Shown in pieces: positions 39,914 to 48,747 of a stretch of DNA of 64,000 nucleotides; the stretch's first letter is position 1, and each line of letters starts with the position of its first letter. A program made the translations under genes and the position numbers. This stretch comes from Pseudomonadota bacterium (GTDB lineage Bacteria; Pseudomonadota; Gammaproteobacteria; Burkholderiales; Burkholderiaceae_B): NCBI GenBank assembly GCA_023427085.1, contig JAEZBO010000241.1, positions 1 to 64,000 of the forward strand, given 5' to 3'. Below the pieces are notes generated by a model. That model was given only the letters and a program-made list of their open reading frames with translations. It was not told where the DNA came from and did no database searches.

Positions 39914-40645
39914 ATGATGGACAGCAGATTCAGGCCCAAACAGATTTACGAGCAGGTCGCCGACCAGATCCGCGCGGCGATCGGCAGCGGCGCCTATCCA
40001 GCGGGCTCGCGCCTGCCTTCCGAGCGCGATCTGGCGCAGCGCCTGAATGTCAGCCGGCCCGCGGTACGCGAAGCGATAGGCTCGCTGCAGAATGCCGGCC
40101 TGGTCATCACCCGCCATGGCTCGGGCACGTACGTGACCGGCGCTCGCGACGCGCCGGCCGACGCCGCCCGCCCGATCCCCGCGGCTGCCCGTCCGGTGCC
40201 CGCGGCCGACATCAGCCCCATCAGCATCCTGCGCGCGCGCCTGATCATCGAGCCGGCGGTCGCGCGGCTGGCGGCGCAACGCGGCCAGCGCGATGCGCAG
40301 GCCGAACACCATCTGGAAAGCATGGCGCAGGTCCAGGACATCACCGACCCCCATCAGCAGCAGCTATGGAGTGAAAGCGACCGGCTGTTTCATCGGCAGA
40401 TCGCGGTGATGACCGGCGATCCGCTGCTGATCAGCATCGCCGACGAGCTGGCCGACAGCATGAACCAGCCGCTGTGGCATCGGCTGCGCGACGATGGCAT
40501 CTACGACGCGGCGCGCATCCGGCTGTATGTGGCCGAACATCAATTGATCTACGAGGCCATCGTCTCGGGCGACGCGGACGCCGCGGCGTTCTATGTCGAG
40601 GGACATCTGCGGCGCGTGGAGCGCGACATCGCCACGCGCGAGTGA
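39914..40645 (+). CDS. GntR-family regulator with FCD domain (FadR type)
   Basis: A 243-residue regulator. Winged helix: QIYEQVADQIRAAIGSGAYP, PSERDLAQRLNVSRPAVREA, GSGTYVTG. All-alpha FCD effector domain with the metal/ligand histidines in SDRLFHRQIAVM and AEHQLIYEAI. A Pro/Ala-rich linker (about residues 78-98) is unusually long. It is divergent from the ABC operon and is its likely regulator. Its stop codon TGA (40643-40645) lies inside a tandem repeat. Confidence 0.9.
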   Translation: MMDSRFRPKQIYEQVADQIRAAIGSGAYPAGSRLPSERDLAQRLNVSRPAVREAIGSLQNAGLVITRHGSGTYVTGARDAPADAARPIPAAARPVPAADISPISILRARLIIEPAVARLAAQRGQRDAQAEHHLESMAQVQDITDPHQQQLWSESDRLFHRQIAVMTGDPLLISIADELADSMNQPLWHRLRDDGIYDAARIRLYVAEHQLIYEAIVSGDADAAAFYVEGHLRRVERDIATRE

Positions 40646-40734
40646 CATCGCCACGGTCGAGTGACGCCGTCACGCGTGAGTCACATCGTCACGCGCGACT
40701 GACATCGCCGCGCGAGTGACGCCGCCACGGCGGC
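40625..40734. repeat. 19-bp tandem repeat starting in the FCD-regulator stop region
   Basis: Units begin GACATCGCCACGCGCGAGT (40625-40643), GACATCGCCACGGTCGAGT (40644-40662), GACGCCGTCACGCGTGAGT (40663-40681), CACATCGTCACGCGCGACT (40682-40700), then a 17-bp form and a partial one. Each copy can supply the codons of the protein tail and its stop. The array fills the 101-bp gap to the convergent aldolase. Confidence 0.85.
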
Positions 40735-40746
40735 GCCCTGCCCGCC

Positions 40747-41532
40747 TCAATAGCGCAGCTTGTCGTCGCGCCCGGCCGCTGCCGCCTGGACCAATGCCCG
40801 GGTGATGATGCTGGTCGAGACGTTGGCGAAGTAGCGCGCGCCCCAGGCGCCGTACTTTTTTTCGTCCTCGGGCGTCAGCGCGATGATGCCAGGGCACTTG
40901 CCGGCCGCCGCGATGGCCTTGAGGCCGCGTTCGATGGCGGCCTGCACCGGCGCGGCGTTCCAGTCGCTGCCATGGCCCATCGCGTGGGCCAGGTCGTTGG
41001 GGCCGATGAAGCCGACGTCCACGCCATCGACCGCGGCGATTTCGCCAGCCACCTCGATGGCTTCCGGTGTCTCGATCATGACGACCAGCGCCACGCCGTC
41101 GTTGCTGCGCTGCGTATGCGCGGCACCGCCGAACGCGCCGTAACCGGCCGCGCGGGTGCTGAACGCGCAGCCACGCCGGCCGATCGGCGGATAGCGCACC
41201 AGGTCGGCCAGCCGGCGCGCCTGCGCGGCGCTGTCGACCATCGGGATCTGCACCGCGCTGGCGCCCATGTCGAGGATGCGCGGCAGGTCGTGCTCGAAGC
41301 AGCGCACGATCGGCGCGATGCCGGCGGCGCGCGCGGCCCGCAACATGTGCTCGGTGGCGCCGAAGTCGGCGCTGCCGTGCTCATTGTCGAGGATGATGAA
41401 ATCGAAGCCGGCATAGCCGCACATCTCAACCAGCGCCGGGCTGGGGATGCCGTTGAACAGGCCGCGCAGCGGCTGGCCGCCGCGCAGCGCGGCTGGCAGG
41501 CTGCCATCGAAGGGATGATGGGGTGGGTTCAT
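40747..41532 (-). CDS. HpcH/HpaI-family class II aldolase
   Basis: A 261-residue TIM-barrel aldolase, metal-dependent, that cleaves 2-keto-3-deoxy acids to pyruvate or related products. Family motifs: LRGLFNGIPSPALVEMCGYAGFD (near residue 20), ILDNEHGSAD, GASAVQIPMVDSAAQARRL, VVMIETPEAIE (metal-binding Glu) and DVGFIGPNDLA. AGGAG lies 6 bp before ATG 41532. It ends the leftward operon after the Bug protein gene. The substrate is unknown. An acid-sugar derivative is suggested by the neighbours. Confidence 0.88.
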   Translation of the reverse strand: MNPPHHPFDGSLPAALRGGQPLRGLFNGIPSPALVEMCGYAGFDFIILDNEHGSADFGATEHMLRAARAAGIAPIVRCFEHDLPRILDMGASAVQIPMVDSAAQARRLADLVRYPPIGRRGCAFSTRAAGYGAFGGAAHTQRSNDGVALVVMIETPEAIEVAGEIAAVDGVDVGFIGPNDLAHAMGHGSDWNAAPVQAAIERGLKAIAAAGKCPGIIALTPEDEKKYGAWGARYFANVSTSIITRALVQAAAAGRDDKLRY

Positions 41533-41560
41533 CGAAGCTCCTGGTTCGGTCATGGCGCAA

Positions 41561-42550
41561 TCAGTCGGCCTGGATGCCGGCATCCTCGATGACCTTGCGC
41601 CATTTGTCCATTTCGCTGCGCTGAAACGCACTGAACTCGGCCGGGCCGCGGCCGTCGGGCGCGACGCCCAGCGACAGCAGCTTGGCCTGCACCGCCGGAT
41701 CCTTCAGCGACGCGGCGATCTCGCGCGCCAGCCGTTCGACCACCGGTGCCGGCGTGCCGGCCGGCGCAAAGATGCCCTGCCACGACTGCATCGCAAAACC
41801 GGGCAGGCCCAGCTCGGCCAGCGGCTTGACGCCCGGCAGGTCGGCCAGCGGTTCGGCCGACGTGACCCCCAGCACCTTGACGCGCTTGGCGTCGATCATC
41901 GGCCGGGCCGCCGCGACGGTGTCGAACACCATGTCGATCTGGCCGCCGATCAGGTCGACCATCGATTGCGAGCCGCCCTTGTAGACGATCTGGCGCAGCT
42001 TGGTATCCGAGATCGACTGGAACAGCTGGCCCGACAGATGCTGCGAGGTGCCGGCGCCGGCGGTGCCGTAGGTCAGCGCTTCCGGTTTGGCGCGGGCCTC
42101 GTCGATGACCTGCTGGACCGTGTCGAAGCGGCTGTCGGCCCGCACCACCAACGCGTTGCTGACCATGCCCACCAGCGCGACCGGCGCGAAGTCCTTGACC
42201 GGGTCGTAGGACAGCGACTTGATGAAGAAAGGGTTGACCGCGTGGGTGGTGATGGTGCCGCCGACGATGGTGTAGCCGTCGGCGGGCGAGCGCGCCACCT
42301 GCTGGGTGCCGACCACGCCGGACACGCCGGGCTTGTTCTCGATGATGACCGACTGCCCCAGCCGGGCGGTGAGCTGCTCGGCCATCAACCGCGCCACGCC
42401 GTCGGACACGCCGCCCGGCGAGAACGGCACGATGTAGCGCACCGGCTTGGTCGGCCAGTCCGACGCGCTGCCCTGGGCCTGCGCCGGCGCCATGGCCAGC
42501 GTCAACAGGCTGGCGGCGGTCCACGAAAACAGCTTTGAGGTGCTACGCAT
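41561..42550 (-). CDS. Bug/TctC-family tripartite tricarboxylate-type binding protein
   Basis: A 329-residue periplasmic solute-binding protein. Signal peptide (about residues 1-26, ending A-Q-A-Q) and the family signature RYIVPFSPGGVSDGVARLMAEQL near residue 38. Bug proteins are very numerous in Alcaligenaceae. No TctA/TctB membrane genes are near, so it must share an unlinked permease or act as a sensor. Position in the operon between LacI and aldolase suggests it binds the same substrate class. Confidence 0.9.
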   Translation of the reverse strand: MRSTSKLFSWTAASLLTLAMAPAQAQGSASDWPTKPVRYIVPFSPGGVSDGVARLMAEQLTARLGQSVIIENKPGVSGVVGTQQVARSPADGYTIVGGTITTHAVNPFFIKSLSYDPVKDFAPVALVGMVSNALVVRADSRFDTVQQVIDEARAKPEALTYGTAGAGTSQHLSGQLFQSISDTKLRQIVYKGGSQSMVDLIGGQIDMVFDTVAAARPMIDAKRVKVLGVTSAEPLADLPGVKPLAELGLPGFAMQSWQGIFAPAGTPAPVVERLAREIAASLKDPAVQAKLLSLGVAPDGRGPAEFSAFQRSEMDKWRKVIEDAGIQAD

Positions 42551-42608
42551 GAAAATGTCTCCTGGTTTTTTGTCTGGGCGGCGTCGGGCCGCCCGGGGTT
42601 CTTGATGC

Positions 42609-43628
42609 TTAATGCGGACTGGCGGCGCGGACGGTGCCGCGCTCGATCAATTCGATGGGCACGACGATGTCGCGCGGGCGCAGCTCGGCATGCATCTGTT
42701 CGCACAGCAGCGCGACGGTGGCCTCGACCATGGGCTCGACGCACTGGCGCACCGTGCTCAGGTCGTAGGCGGCCCACGCGGCCTGCGGCACGTCGTCGAA
42801 ACCGACCACCGCGACGTCCTGCGGCACGCGCTGGCCCAGTTCCTGGCGCAGCACGTCCAGGCAGGCGATCGCCATGTGGTCGTTGGCGACGAACAGCGCA
42901 TCCGGCGCATCGTGCGCGAACATCTCGCGGGTGGCCTGCTTGGCGCGTTCGAAGTCGTAGTGGCCGGCGGCGCGACTGTGCAGCGTGTGGCCCAACGCGG
43001 CCAGCGCATCGCAGAAGCCGCGTTCGCGCTCCAGGCTGGTCGACGAATCCTCGAGCCCGGCCAGAAAGCCGAAGCGCCGGTAGCCGCGCGCGGCCAGCAG
43101 ATGCGCCACGGCCTGTCCGCCGGCGTGGTTGTCGGAGGTGACCGAGCTGCTGGCGTGCAAGGCCAGGCCGCCCAGCGACGAGGTGCGGTTGAACTGCAGC
43201 ACCGGCACGCCGACCTCGGCGCAGTTGCGCGCCAGTTCGGGCGACAGCATCGCCGAAGCCATGACGATGCCGTCGACCTGGTATTCGAGGATCTCGGCCA
43301 GCACGTCGTCGCCGGCGTCCTCGAGCTCGGCGATGAACATCAGCACGTGATAGCCCTCTTTCTGCAGCCGCTGCGAAAGCCGCTGCATGACCAGCGGGTA
43401 GAACTGGTTCTCGAGGTAGGTCATGACCAGCGCGACGATGCGGCTGCGCCGCGTGATCAGGCTGCGCGCCAGCGCATTGGGCCGGTAGCCGAGCTTTTGC
43501 GCGGCCGCCAGCACTTTGCGGCGGGTCTGCTCCGAGACGCTGGCGCCGGGCGTGAAGGTGCGGCTGACGGCCGACTGCGACACCTGGGCCAGGTCGGCCA
43601 CGTCCTGGGCGCGCGGCGCGGTCTTCAT
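42609..43628 (-). CDS. LacI-family transcriptional regulator
   Basis: A 339-residue repressor. N-terminal helix-turn-helix AQDVADLAQVSQSAVSRTF (residues 6-24) and hinge LGYRPNALARSL; the rest is a periplasmic-binding-protein-like effector domain (LVMTYLENQFYPLVMQRLSQ to DVAVVGFDDVPQAAW). It is the third gene of the leftward operon, start overlapping the SDR stop. The palindrome at 45756-45771, upstream of the operon, has the central CG expected of a LacI-family site. Confidence 0.93.
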   Translation of the reverse strand: MKTAPRAQDVADLAQVSQSAVSRTFTPGASVSEQTRRKVLAAAQKLGYRPNALARSLITRRSRIVALVMTYLENQFYPLVMQRLSQRLQKEGYHVLMFIAELEDAGDDVLAEILEYQVDGIVMASAMLSPELARNCAEVGVPVLQFNRTSSLGGLALHASSSVTSDNHAGGQAVAHLLAARGYRRFGFLAGLEDSSTSLERERGFCDALAALGHTLHSRAAGHYDFERAKQATREMFAHDAPDALFVANDHMAIACLDVLRQELGQRVPQDVAVVGFDDVPQAAWAAYDLSTVRQCVEPMVEATVALLCEQMHAELRPRDIVVPIELIERGTVRAASPH

Positions 43629-44392
43629 GCGGCGGTCCAGCCGGCGTCGAGCATCAGCGCGCTGCCGGTGACCAGGCTGGATGCATCGCCGGCCAGGAAC
43701 ACCACGGCGCCCATGACCTCGTGCAGCTGGCCGACACGGCCCAGCGCGTTGCGCGCGCAGACCCAGTCGTGAAAGCCCGGCTGCGCCAGCATCGGCGCGG
43801 TCATCGGGGTTTCGATGAAGGTCGGGCAGATCGTGTTGACGCGGATACCCGACGGGCCGAGCTCCCAGGCCAGCGCCTTGGTGAAGCCTTCGATCGCGTG
43901 TTTGCTGGCGCAATACAGCGTGCGGCGCGGACTGCCGACATGGCCCATCTGCGAGGACACGTTGATCAGCGAGCCGGACCGCTGCTCGGCCAGCAGGCGG
44001 CGCGCCACCGCGCGGCTGACCGTGAAGCTGGCCTTGACGTTGAGGTCGAACACCGCGTCGAAGTCCGGCTCGGGCTGGTCGACCATCAGCTGCGGCCGGT
44101 TCATGCCGGCGTTGTTGACGAGGATGTCGAAGACCCTGCCCTGCCCCAGCTCGCGGTCCACCGCGGCGCTGTCGGTCACGTCCAGCACCCGCCATTCGCA
44201 ATCGATGGCCTCGGCGCGCAGCGCCTCGCAGACCGCGACCAATTCGGCTTCGCGCCGCGCCGCCACCGTCACGTGCGCGCCGGCGCGGCCCAGCGCCGCG
44301 GCGGCCGCCAGGCCGATGCCGCCACTGCCGCCGGTGACCAGCGCGCTGCGCCCGTCGAGCCGAAAGCTCGGGCCTTGGGGCAACGGCATCAT
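43625..44392 (-). CDS. Short-chain dehydrogenase/reductase
   Basis: A 255-residue classical SDR. Cofactor motif [16 protein letters not shown] near residue 20, NNAGMNRP near 90, catalytic Ser in [11 protein letters not shown], Tyr/Lys in [15 protein letters not shown]. An NAD(P)-dependent oxidation of an alcohol in the pathway of the adjacent HisD-like enzyme is likely. Its start overlaps the HisD-like stop (ATGA) and its stop overlaps the LacI start, so the three are translationally linked. Confidence 0.92.
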   Translation of the reverse strand: MMPLPQGPSFRLDGRSALVTGGSGGIGLAAAAALGRAGAHVTVAARREAELVAVCEALRAEAIDCEWRVLDVTDSAAVDRELGQGRVFDILVNNAGMNRPQLMVDQPEPDFDAVFDLNVKASFTVSRAVARRLLAEQRSGSLINVSSQMGHVGSPRRTLYCASKHAIEGFTKALAWELGPSGIRVNTICPTFIETPMTAPMLAQPGFHDWVCARNALGRVGQLHEVMGAVVFLAGDASSLVTGSALMLDAGWTAA

Positions 44393-45708
44393 GCCTGGGC
44401 CTCGACCGGCTGGTACCAGGGCAGGTCGGGCCGCTGGCCGTAACGGCGCACGCGGATGTTGGCCTGCTCGCCGTGGCCGGCGAAATTTTCCATATGGCAC
44501 AGGCGCGAGCAGTACTCGCCCATGGTGGCGCTGGCCTCGTCGGTCAGCACGCGCTGGTAGGTGCAGGTCTTGAGGAACTTGCCGACCCACAACCCGCCGG
44601 TGTAGCGCGCCGCGCGGTTGGTCGGCAGCGTGTGGTTGGTGCCGATGACCTTGTCGCCGAAGCTGACGTTGGTGCGCGGGCCCAGGAACAGCGCGCCGTA
44701 GTTGCTCATGTTCTCGAGGAAGAACTCGGGATCGCGCGTCATCACCTGCACGTGCTCGAAGGCCAGTTCGTCGGCGACCTGCAGCATCTCTTCTTCGCTG
44801 TCGCAGACGATCACCTCGCCGCAATCGGCCCAGGCCTGCGCGGCGATCCCGGCGGTCGGCAGGATCGTCAGTTGATGCTCGATCTGCGCCAGCGTGTCGC
44901 GCGCCAGCTGTTCGCTATTGGTCAGCAGCACGGCCGGCGAGGTCGGCCCGTGTTCGGCCTGCCCCAGCAGATCGACCGCGCACAGTTCGCCGTCGACGCT
45001 GTCGTCGGCGATCACCAGCGTCTCGGTCGGCCCGGCGAACAGATCGATGCCGACCCGGCCATACAGCTGGCGCTTGGCTTCGGCGACGAACATATTGCCC
45101 GGGCCGACCAGCATGTCGACCGGCGCCAGCGTCGGCGTGCCGACCGCCATCGCGACGATGGCCTGCACGCCGCCCAGCACCAGGATCTCGTCGGCGCCAG
45201 CCATGTCCATCGCGGTGACGATGGCCGGGTGCGGCTTGCCCTGGTAAGGCGGCGCGGTCGAGACGATGCGTTCGACGCCGGCCACCTTGGCCGTCAGCAC
45301 GCTCATGTGCGCCGACGCCAGCAAGGGGTACTTGCCGCCGGGGATGTAGCAGCCCACCGCGTTCATCGGCACGTGCCGGTGGCCCAGCACCACGCCCGGA
45401 AAGGTCTCGACCTCGACGTCGCGCATCGAGTCGCGCTGGATCTGCGCGAAGTTGCGCACCTGCTTCTGCGCAAACGCGATGTCGTCGATCTCGCGCTGCG
45501 TCAGCTGCTTGCGGGCCGCCTCGATCTCGGCGCGCGTCAGCCGGAAGTCGCTCGGATCCCAGTTGTCGAACTTGCGGCTGTACTCGCGCACGGCCTGGTC
45601 GCCGCGGCTTTCGATGTCGCGGATGATGTCTTCGACGGTGGCGCGCACCTTGGCGTCGGCATCGGTCTTGACGGCGGCGGTACGGCCGCGTTTGAGGTAT
45701 CGGATCAT
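44389..45708 (-). CDS. HisD-family NAD-dependent polyol/sulfopropanediol-type dehydrogenase
   Basis: A 439-residue histidinol-dehydrogenase-superfamily enzyme outside a his operon. Family motifs [66 protein letters not shown] (Zn-binding Gln/His) and [20 protein letters not shown] are present. The closest known non-histidine members are HpsN-like enzymes that oxidise a primary alcohol to the acid in two NAD-linked steps (2,3-dihydroxypropane-1-sulfonate). ATG 45708 is preceded by AGGAC. Neighbouring tetronate genes suggest a C4 polyol or aldose substrate here, which is inference. Confidence 0.82.
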   Translation of the reverse strand: MIRYLKRGRTAAVKTDADAKVRATVEDIIRDIESRGDQAVREYSRKFDNWDPSDFRLTRAEIEAARKQLTQREIDDIAFAQKQVRNFAQIQRDSMRDVEVETFPGVVLGHRHVPMNAVGCYIPGGKYPLLASAHMSVLTAKVAGVERIVSTAPPYQGKPHPAIVTAMDMAGADEILVLGGVQAIVAMAVGTPTLAPVDMLVGPGNMFVAEAKRQLYGRVGIDLFAGPTETLVIADDSVDGELCAVDLLGQAEHGPTSPAVLLTNSEQLARDTLAQIEHQLTILPTAGIAAQAWADCGEVIVCDSEEEMLQVADELAFEHVQVMTRDPEFFLENMSNYGALFLGPRTNVSFGDKVIGTNHTLPTNRAARYTGGLWVGKFLKTCTYQRVLTDEASATMGEYCSRLCHMENFAGHGEQANIRVRRYGQRPDLPWYQPVEAQA

Positions 45709-45755
45709 GCGCAGGTCCTGGTCGGCGAAGTGAAGATGGCGCCACTTTCCGATCC

Positions 45756-45771
45756 TTGCATACGTATGCAA
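45756..45771. promoter_or_regulatory. LacI-type operator palindrome
   Basis: TTGCATACGTATGCAA is a perfect 16-bp palindrome with a central CG, 47 bp upstream of the HisD-like start, in the shared control region. It is the best candidate site for the operon's own LacI regulator. Confidence 0.65.
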
Positions 45772-45833
45772 ATTAGGATTAACCCTAAGTTTTGTCAGTA
45801 GAAACGCCCTAGGGCTATTCCTAATTTTGCTTA

Positions 45834-45855
45834 CATCATACGAATATGTATGATG
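45834..45855. promoter_or_regulatory. second operator, upstream of otnK
   Basis: CATCATAC-GAATAT-GTATGATG, perfect 8-bp arms over a 6-bp centre, lies 33 bp before the otnK start. Its symmetry differs from the LacI palindrome and would suit the GntR/FCD regulator at the end of the rightward operon. A looser long-range pairing, GCAAATTAGG (45769-45778) with CCTAATTTTGC (45820-45830), lies between the two sites. Confidence 0.6.
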
Positions 45856-45888
45856 ATTTCCCGATACCAAAAACCACGCTGGGGAGAC

Positions 45889-47175
45889 ATGAAACTAGCC
45901 TGCATCGCCGACGATTTCACCGGTGCGACCGACGTCGCCAACAATCTGGTGCGCGCCGGCATGCGCGTCGTGCAGACCATCGGCCTGCCGCGCGACCGCA
46001 GCCCGATCGACGCCGATGCCGTGGTGGTGGCACTCAAGAGCCGCACCACCCCGGCCGCCGACGCGGTGGCCGAGTCGGTGGCTGCCTGCGAGTGGCTGCG
46101 CGCCTTGTCGCCCGAGGCGCCGCCGCAGATCTATTTCAAGTACTGCTCGACCTTCGACAGCACCGCGCAAGGCAATATCGGGCCGGTCACCGAAGCGCTG
46201 ATGGCCGCCACCGGCGCGCCGTTCACGGTCGCCACGCCGGCGTTTCCCGACAACGGCCGCTCGGTCTTCAAGGGCCACCTGTTCGTCGGCGACGCGCTGC
46301 TGTCCGACTCAAGCATGCGCGACCATCCGCTCACGCCGATGACCGACGCCAACCTGGTGCGCGTGCTGCAGGCGCAATGCGCCACGCAGAAGGTCGGCCT
46401 GGTCGAGCATCGGGTCGTCAGCGCCGGCGCCGCCGCGGTGCGCGAGCGTTTCGCCCAGCTGCAACAGCAAGGCGTGGGCATCGCCATCCTCGATGCGGTC
46501 GACAATGACGCGCTGATCACGCTGGGCCAAGCCTGCGCCGACCTGCCGCTGGTCACCGCCGGCTCGGGCCTGGCGATCGGCCTGCCCGGCCAGTGGGGCT
46601 TCGCGGCCAACCGCGAGGCCGGCCGCCTGCCCGCCGCGCACGGCAAGCGCGCCATCCTGGCCGGCAGCTGCTCCAGCGCCACGCAACGCCAGATCGCCGA
46701 CTACCAGCAGCAAGGCGGCGCGGCCTACGCGCTCGACCCGCTGCGCATCGCGCAGGGCGAAGACGTCGCCGGCGCCGCGCTGCAGTGGGCCGCCGGCCTG
46801 CTCGAGCAGGACCGCAGCGTGCTGATCTATTCGACCGCCGACGCGGCGACCGTCAAGGCCATCCAGGCCCGCCTGGGCACCCACGAAGCCGGCGCGATGG
46901 TCGAGCGCACGCTGGCCACGATCGCGCGCGGCCTGATGGACCTACAGGTCCGGCAACTGATCGTCGCCGGCGGCGAGACCTCGGGCGCCTGCGTGCAGGC
47001 GCTGGGCATCGAACGCCTGCTGATCGGTCCGCAGATCGATCCCGGCGTGCCTTGGTGCCACGCGCGCAGCGATGCCATCGGCGCCGACGAAGGCCTGCAC
47101 CTGACCCTCAAGTCCGGCAATTTTGGCGCGGACGATTTTTTCACCAAGGCCTTCCAGGCGCTGCAAGCGGCCTGA
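45889..47175 (+). CDS. otnK: 3-oxo-tetronate kinase (DUF1537)
   Basis: A 428-residue DUF1537-family sugar-acid kinase: 3-oxo-tetronate + ATP to 3-oxo-tetronate 4-phosphate. The N-terminal substrate domain starts [20 protein letters not shown], with [18 protein letters not shown] further on; the C-terminal nucleotide domain includes [24 protein letters not shown] precedes ATG 45889; in-frame ATGs further upstream fall inside the operator. Followed by otnC, otnI, TRAP and denD genes, the canonical order known from Haemophilus and Cupriavidus type loci. Confidence 0.92.
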   Translation: MKLACIADDFTGATDVANNLVRAGMRVVQTIGLPRDRSPIDADAVVVALKSRTTPAADAVAESVAACEWLRALSPEAPPQIYFKYCSTFDSTAQGNIGPVTEALMAATGAPFTVATPAFPDNGRSVFKGHLFVGDALLSDSSMRDHPLTPMTDANLVRVLQAQCATQKVGLVEHRVVSAGAAAVRERFAQLQQQGVGIAILDAVDNDALITLGQACADLPLVTAGSGLAIGLPGQWGFAANREAGRLPAAHGKRAILAGSCSSATQRQIADYQQQGGAAYALDPLRIAQGEDVAGAALQWAAGLLEQDRSVLIYSTADAATVKAIQARLGTHEAGAMVERTLATIARGLMDLQVRQLIVAGGETSGACVQALGIERLLIGPQIDPGVPWCHARSDAIGADEGLHLTLKSGNFGADDFFTKAFQALQAA

Positions 47176-47188
47176 GTCTCGACCCGCC

Positions 47189-47842
47189 ATGAACGAAACC
47201 CAGCTCAGAGAAGAAATCTGCGTCGTCGGACAATCGCTGTTCGCGCGCGGCTACGTGCACGCGACCGCCGGCAACATCAGCTGCCGGCTCGACGACGACA
47301 GCATCCTGATCACGCCGACCGACGCCTGCCTCGGCCGCCTGCAACCGCAGGACCTGGTGCGCGTCGATGCGCAGGGCCAGGCGCCGGCCGGCGCGCGGCC
47401 CAGCAAGACCATCGTGCTGCACCGGCGCATCTACGGCGCCGATCCGTCGGCACGCTGCGTCATCCACACGCACAGCACCCATCTGGTCGCGCTGACGCTC
47501 AAGGGCGTCTGGCGCGACAGCGACATCGTGCCACCGATCACGCCCTATTACGTGATGAAGGTCGGCCACGTGCCGCTGATTCCGTATCACCGGCCCGGCG
47601 CGGCCGAGGTCGGCGAACTCGTCGCGCAGGCGATCACGCGGGCCCGCCAGGCCGATGCGCCGCTGCGCGCGGTGATGCTCGACCGGCTCGGCCCCAATGT
47701 CTGGCACGACTCGCCGATGGCCGCGATGGCGGTGCTCGAAGAGCTCGAGGAAACCGCCCGGCTATGGCTGCTGACCGACGCGGCACCGCTCGACGCGGCG
47801 CAGATCGACGAACTTCGCCAGACCTTCGGCGCGCGCTGGTAA
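47189..47842 (+). CDS. otnC: 3-oxo-tetronate 4-phosphate decarboxylase (class II aldolase fold)
   Basis: A 217-residue protein of the class II aldolase/adducin fold. Zinc ligands in CVIHTHSTHLVAL (near residue 92) and the phosphate/substrate loop TAGNISCRLDDDSILITP (near 27) are visible. It decarboxylates 3-oxo-tetronate 4-phosphate to dihydroxyacetone phosphate. It starts 13 bp after otnK, without a strong Shine-Dalgarno. Confidence 0.9.
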   Translation: MNETQLREEICVVGQSLFARGYVHATAGNISCRLDDDSILITPTDACLGRLQPQDLVRVDAQGQAPAGARPSKTIVLHRRIYGADPSARCVIHTHSTHLVALTLKGVWRDSDIVPPITPYYVMKVGHVPLIPYHRPGAAEVGELVAQAITRARQADAPLRAVMLDRLGPNVWHDSPMAAMAVLEELEETARLWLLTDAAPLDAAQIDELRQTFGARW

Positions 47843-47891
47843 GCCGCGCCCTCTCCTTTCAACCGCCCTCTTGCCGACCCCTCGCGACGCC

Positions 47892-48680
47892 ATGCTGAAA
47901 TTCTCGGCCAACCTGTCCATCCTGTTCACCGAATTGCCGTTCGCCGAACGCTTCGCCGCCGCCCGCCAGGCGGGTTTCAGCGCGGTCGAATGCTGGTTTC
48001 CGTACGAACACGCCAACGCCGAACAGACCGTCAGACTGCTGGCCGACAACGGCCTGACCATGGTCGGCATCAATTCGCCGTGGGGCGCCGACGGCCAGTG
48101 GGGCCTGGCCGCCCTGCCCGGCAGCGAAGCCGCCTTCGAACAGTCGCTGCGCCAGACGCTCGACTATGCACAGGCGATCGGCCGCCCGGCGGTGCACGTG
48201 ATGGCCGGCCTGGCCGGCCACATCCCGCGCCACGAGGCGCAGCGCTGCTACGTCGCCAACCTGCGCCGCGCGGTGCAACTGGCGCAGGGCAGCGGCATCA
48301 CGCTGGTGATCGAGCCGCTCAACAGCCGCGACCGGCCGGGTTATTTCCTGAACAGCGTCGAACAGGCCGCCGCCTTGATCGAACACGAGGGCCTGGACAG
48401 CCTGCGCATCATGTTCGACTGCTATCACACGCAGGTCCAGGAAGGCGACCTGATCACCCGGCTGCGCCGCCATTACGACAAGATCGGCCACGTGCAGATC
48501 GCCGGCGTGCCGGCCCGCGGCGAACCCGACCGCGGTGAACTCAATTACGCCGAAGTGTTGCGCGAGCTGAGCCGGCTGGGCTGGCAGGGCCACGTCGGCG
48601 CCGAATACAAACCCACCGGCGCCTCGGCCGACAGCTTCGGCTGGTTGCGCGCGTGGCGGGACGACGGTATCGCCGCCTAG
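47892..48680 (+). CDS. otnI: 2-oxo-tetronate isomerase (hydroxypyruvate isomerase family)
   Basis: A 262-residue TIM-barrel isomerase. The start MLKFSANLSILFTELPFAER and the metal ligands in VIEPLNSRDRPGYF, MFDCYHTQVQEGD and IGHVQIAGVPARGEP fit the Hyi/OtnI group. It converts 2-oxo-tetronate (from DenD or LtnD) to 3-oxo-tetronate, the otnK substrate. ATG 47892 is used; an upstream in-frame ATG at 47871 is less likely. Confidence 0.9.
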   Translation: MLKFSANLSILFTELPFAERFAAARQAGFSAVECWFPYEHANAEQTVRLLADNGLTMVGINSPWGADGQWGLAALPGSEAAFEQSLRQTLDYAQAIGRPAVHVMAGLAGHIPRHEAQRCYVANLRRAVQLAQGSGITLVIEPLNSRDRPGYFLNSVEQAAALIEHEGLDSLRIMFDCYHTQVQEGDLITRLRRHYDKIGHVQIAGVPARGEPDRGELNYAEVLRELSRLGWQGHVGAEYKPTGASADSFGWLRAWRDDGIAA

Positions 48681-48707
48681 GCCCGCCGGGCCTGTCAGCG
48701 GTTTTTT
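48679..48707 (+). terminator. hairpin with T-run after otnI
   Basis: AGGCCC-GCC-GGGCCT (48679-48693) is followed nine bases later by TTTTTT (48702-48707). It may reduce read-through from the enzyme genes into the transporter genes, or be a processing site. The T-run is distant, so termination may be partial. Confidence 0.45.
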
Positions 48708-48747
48708 GCAGAAGCATCTTTCATATTTAAAACAAGGGAGACCTACG

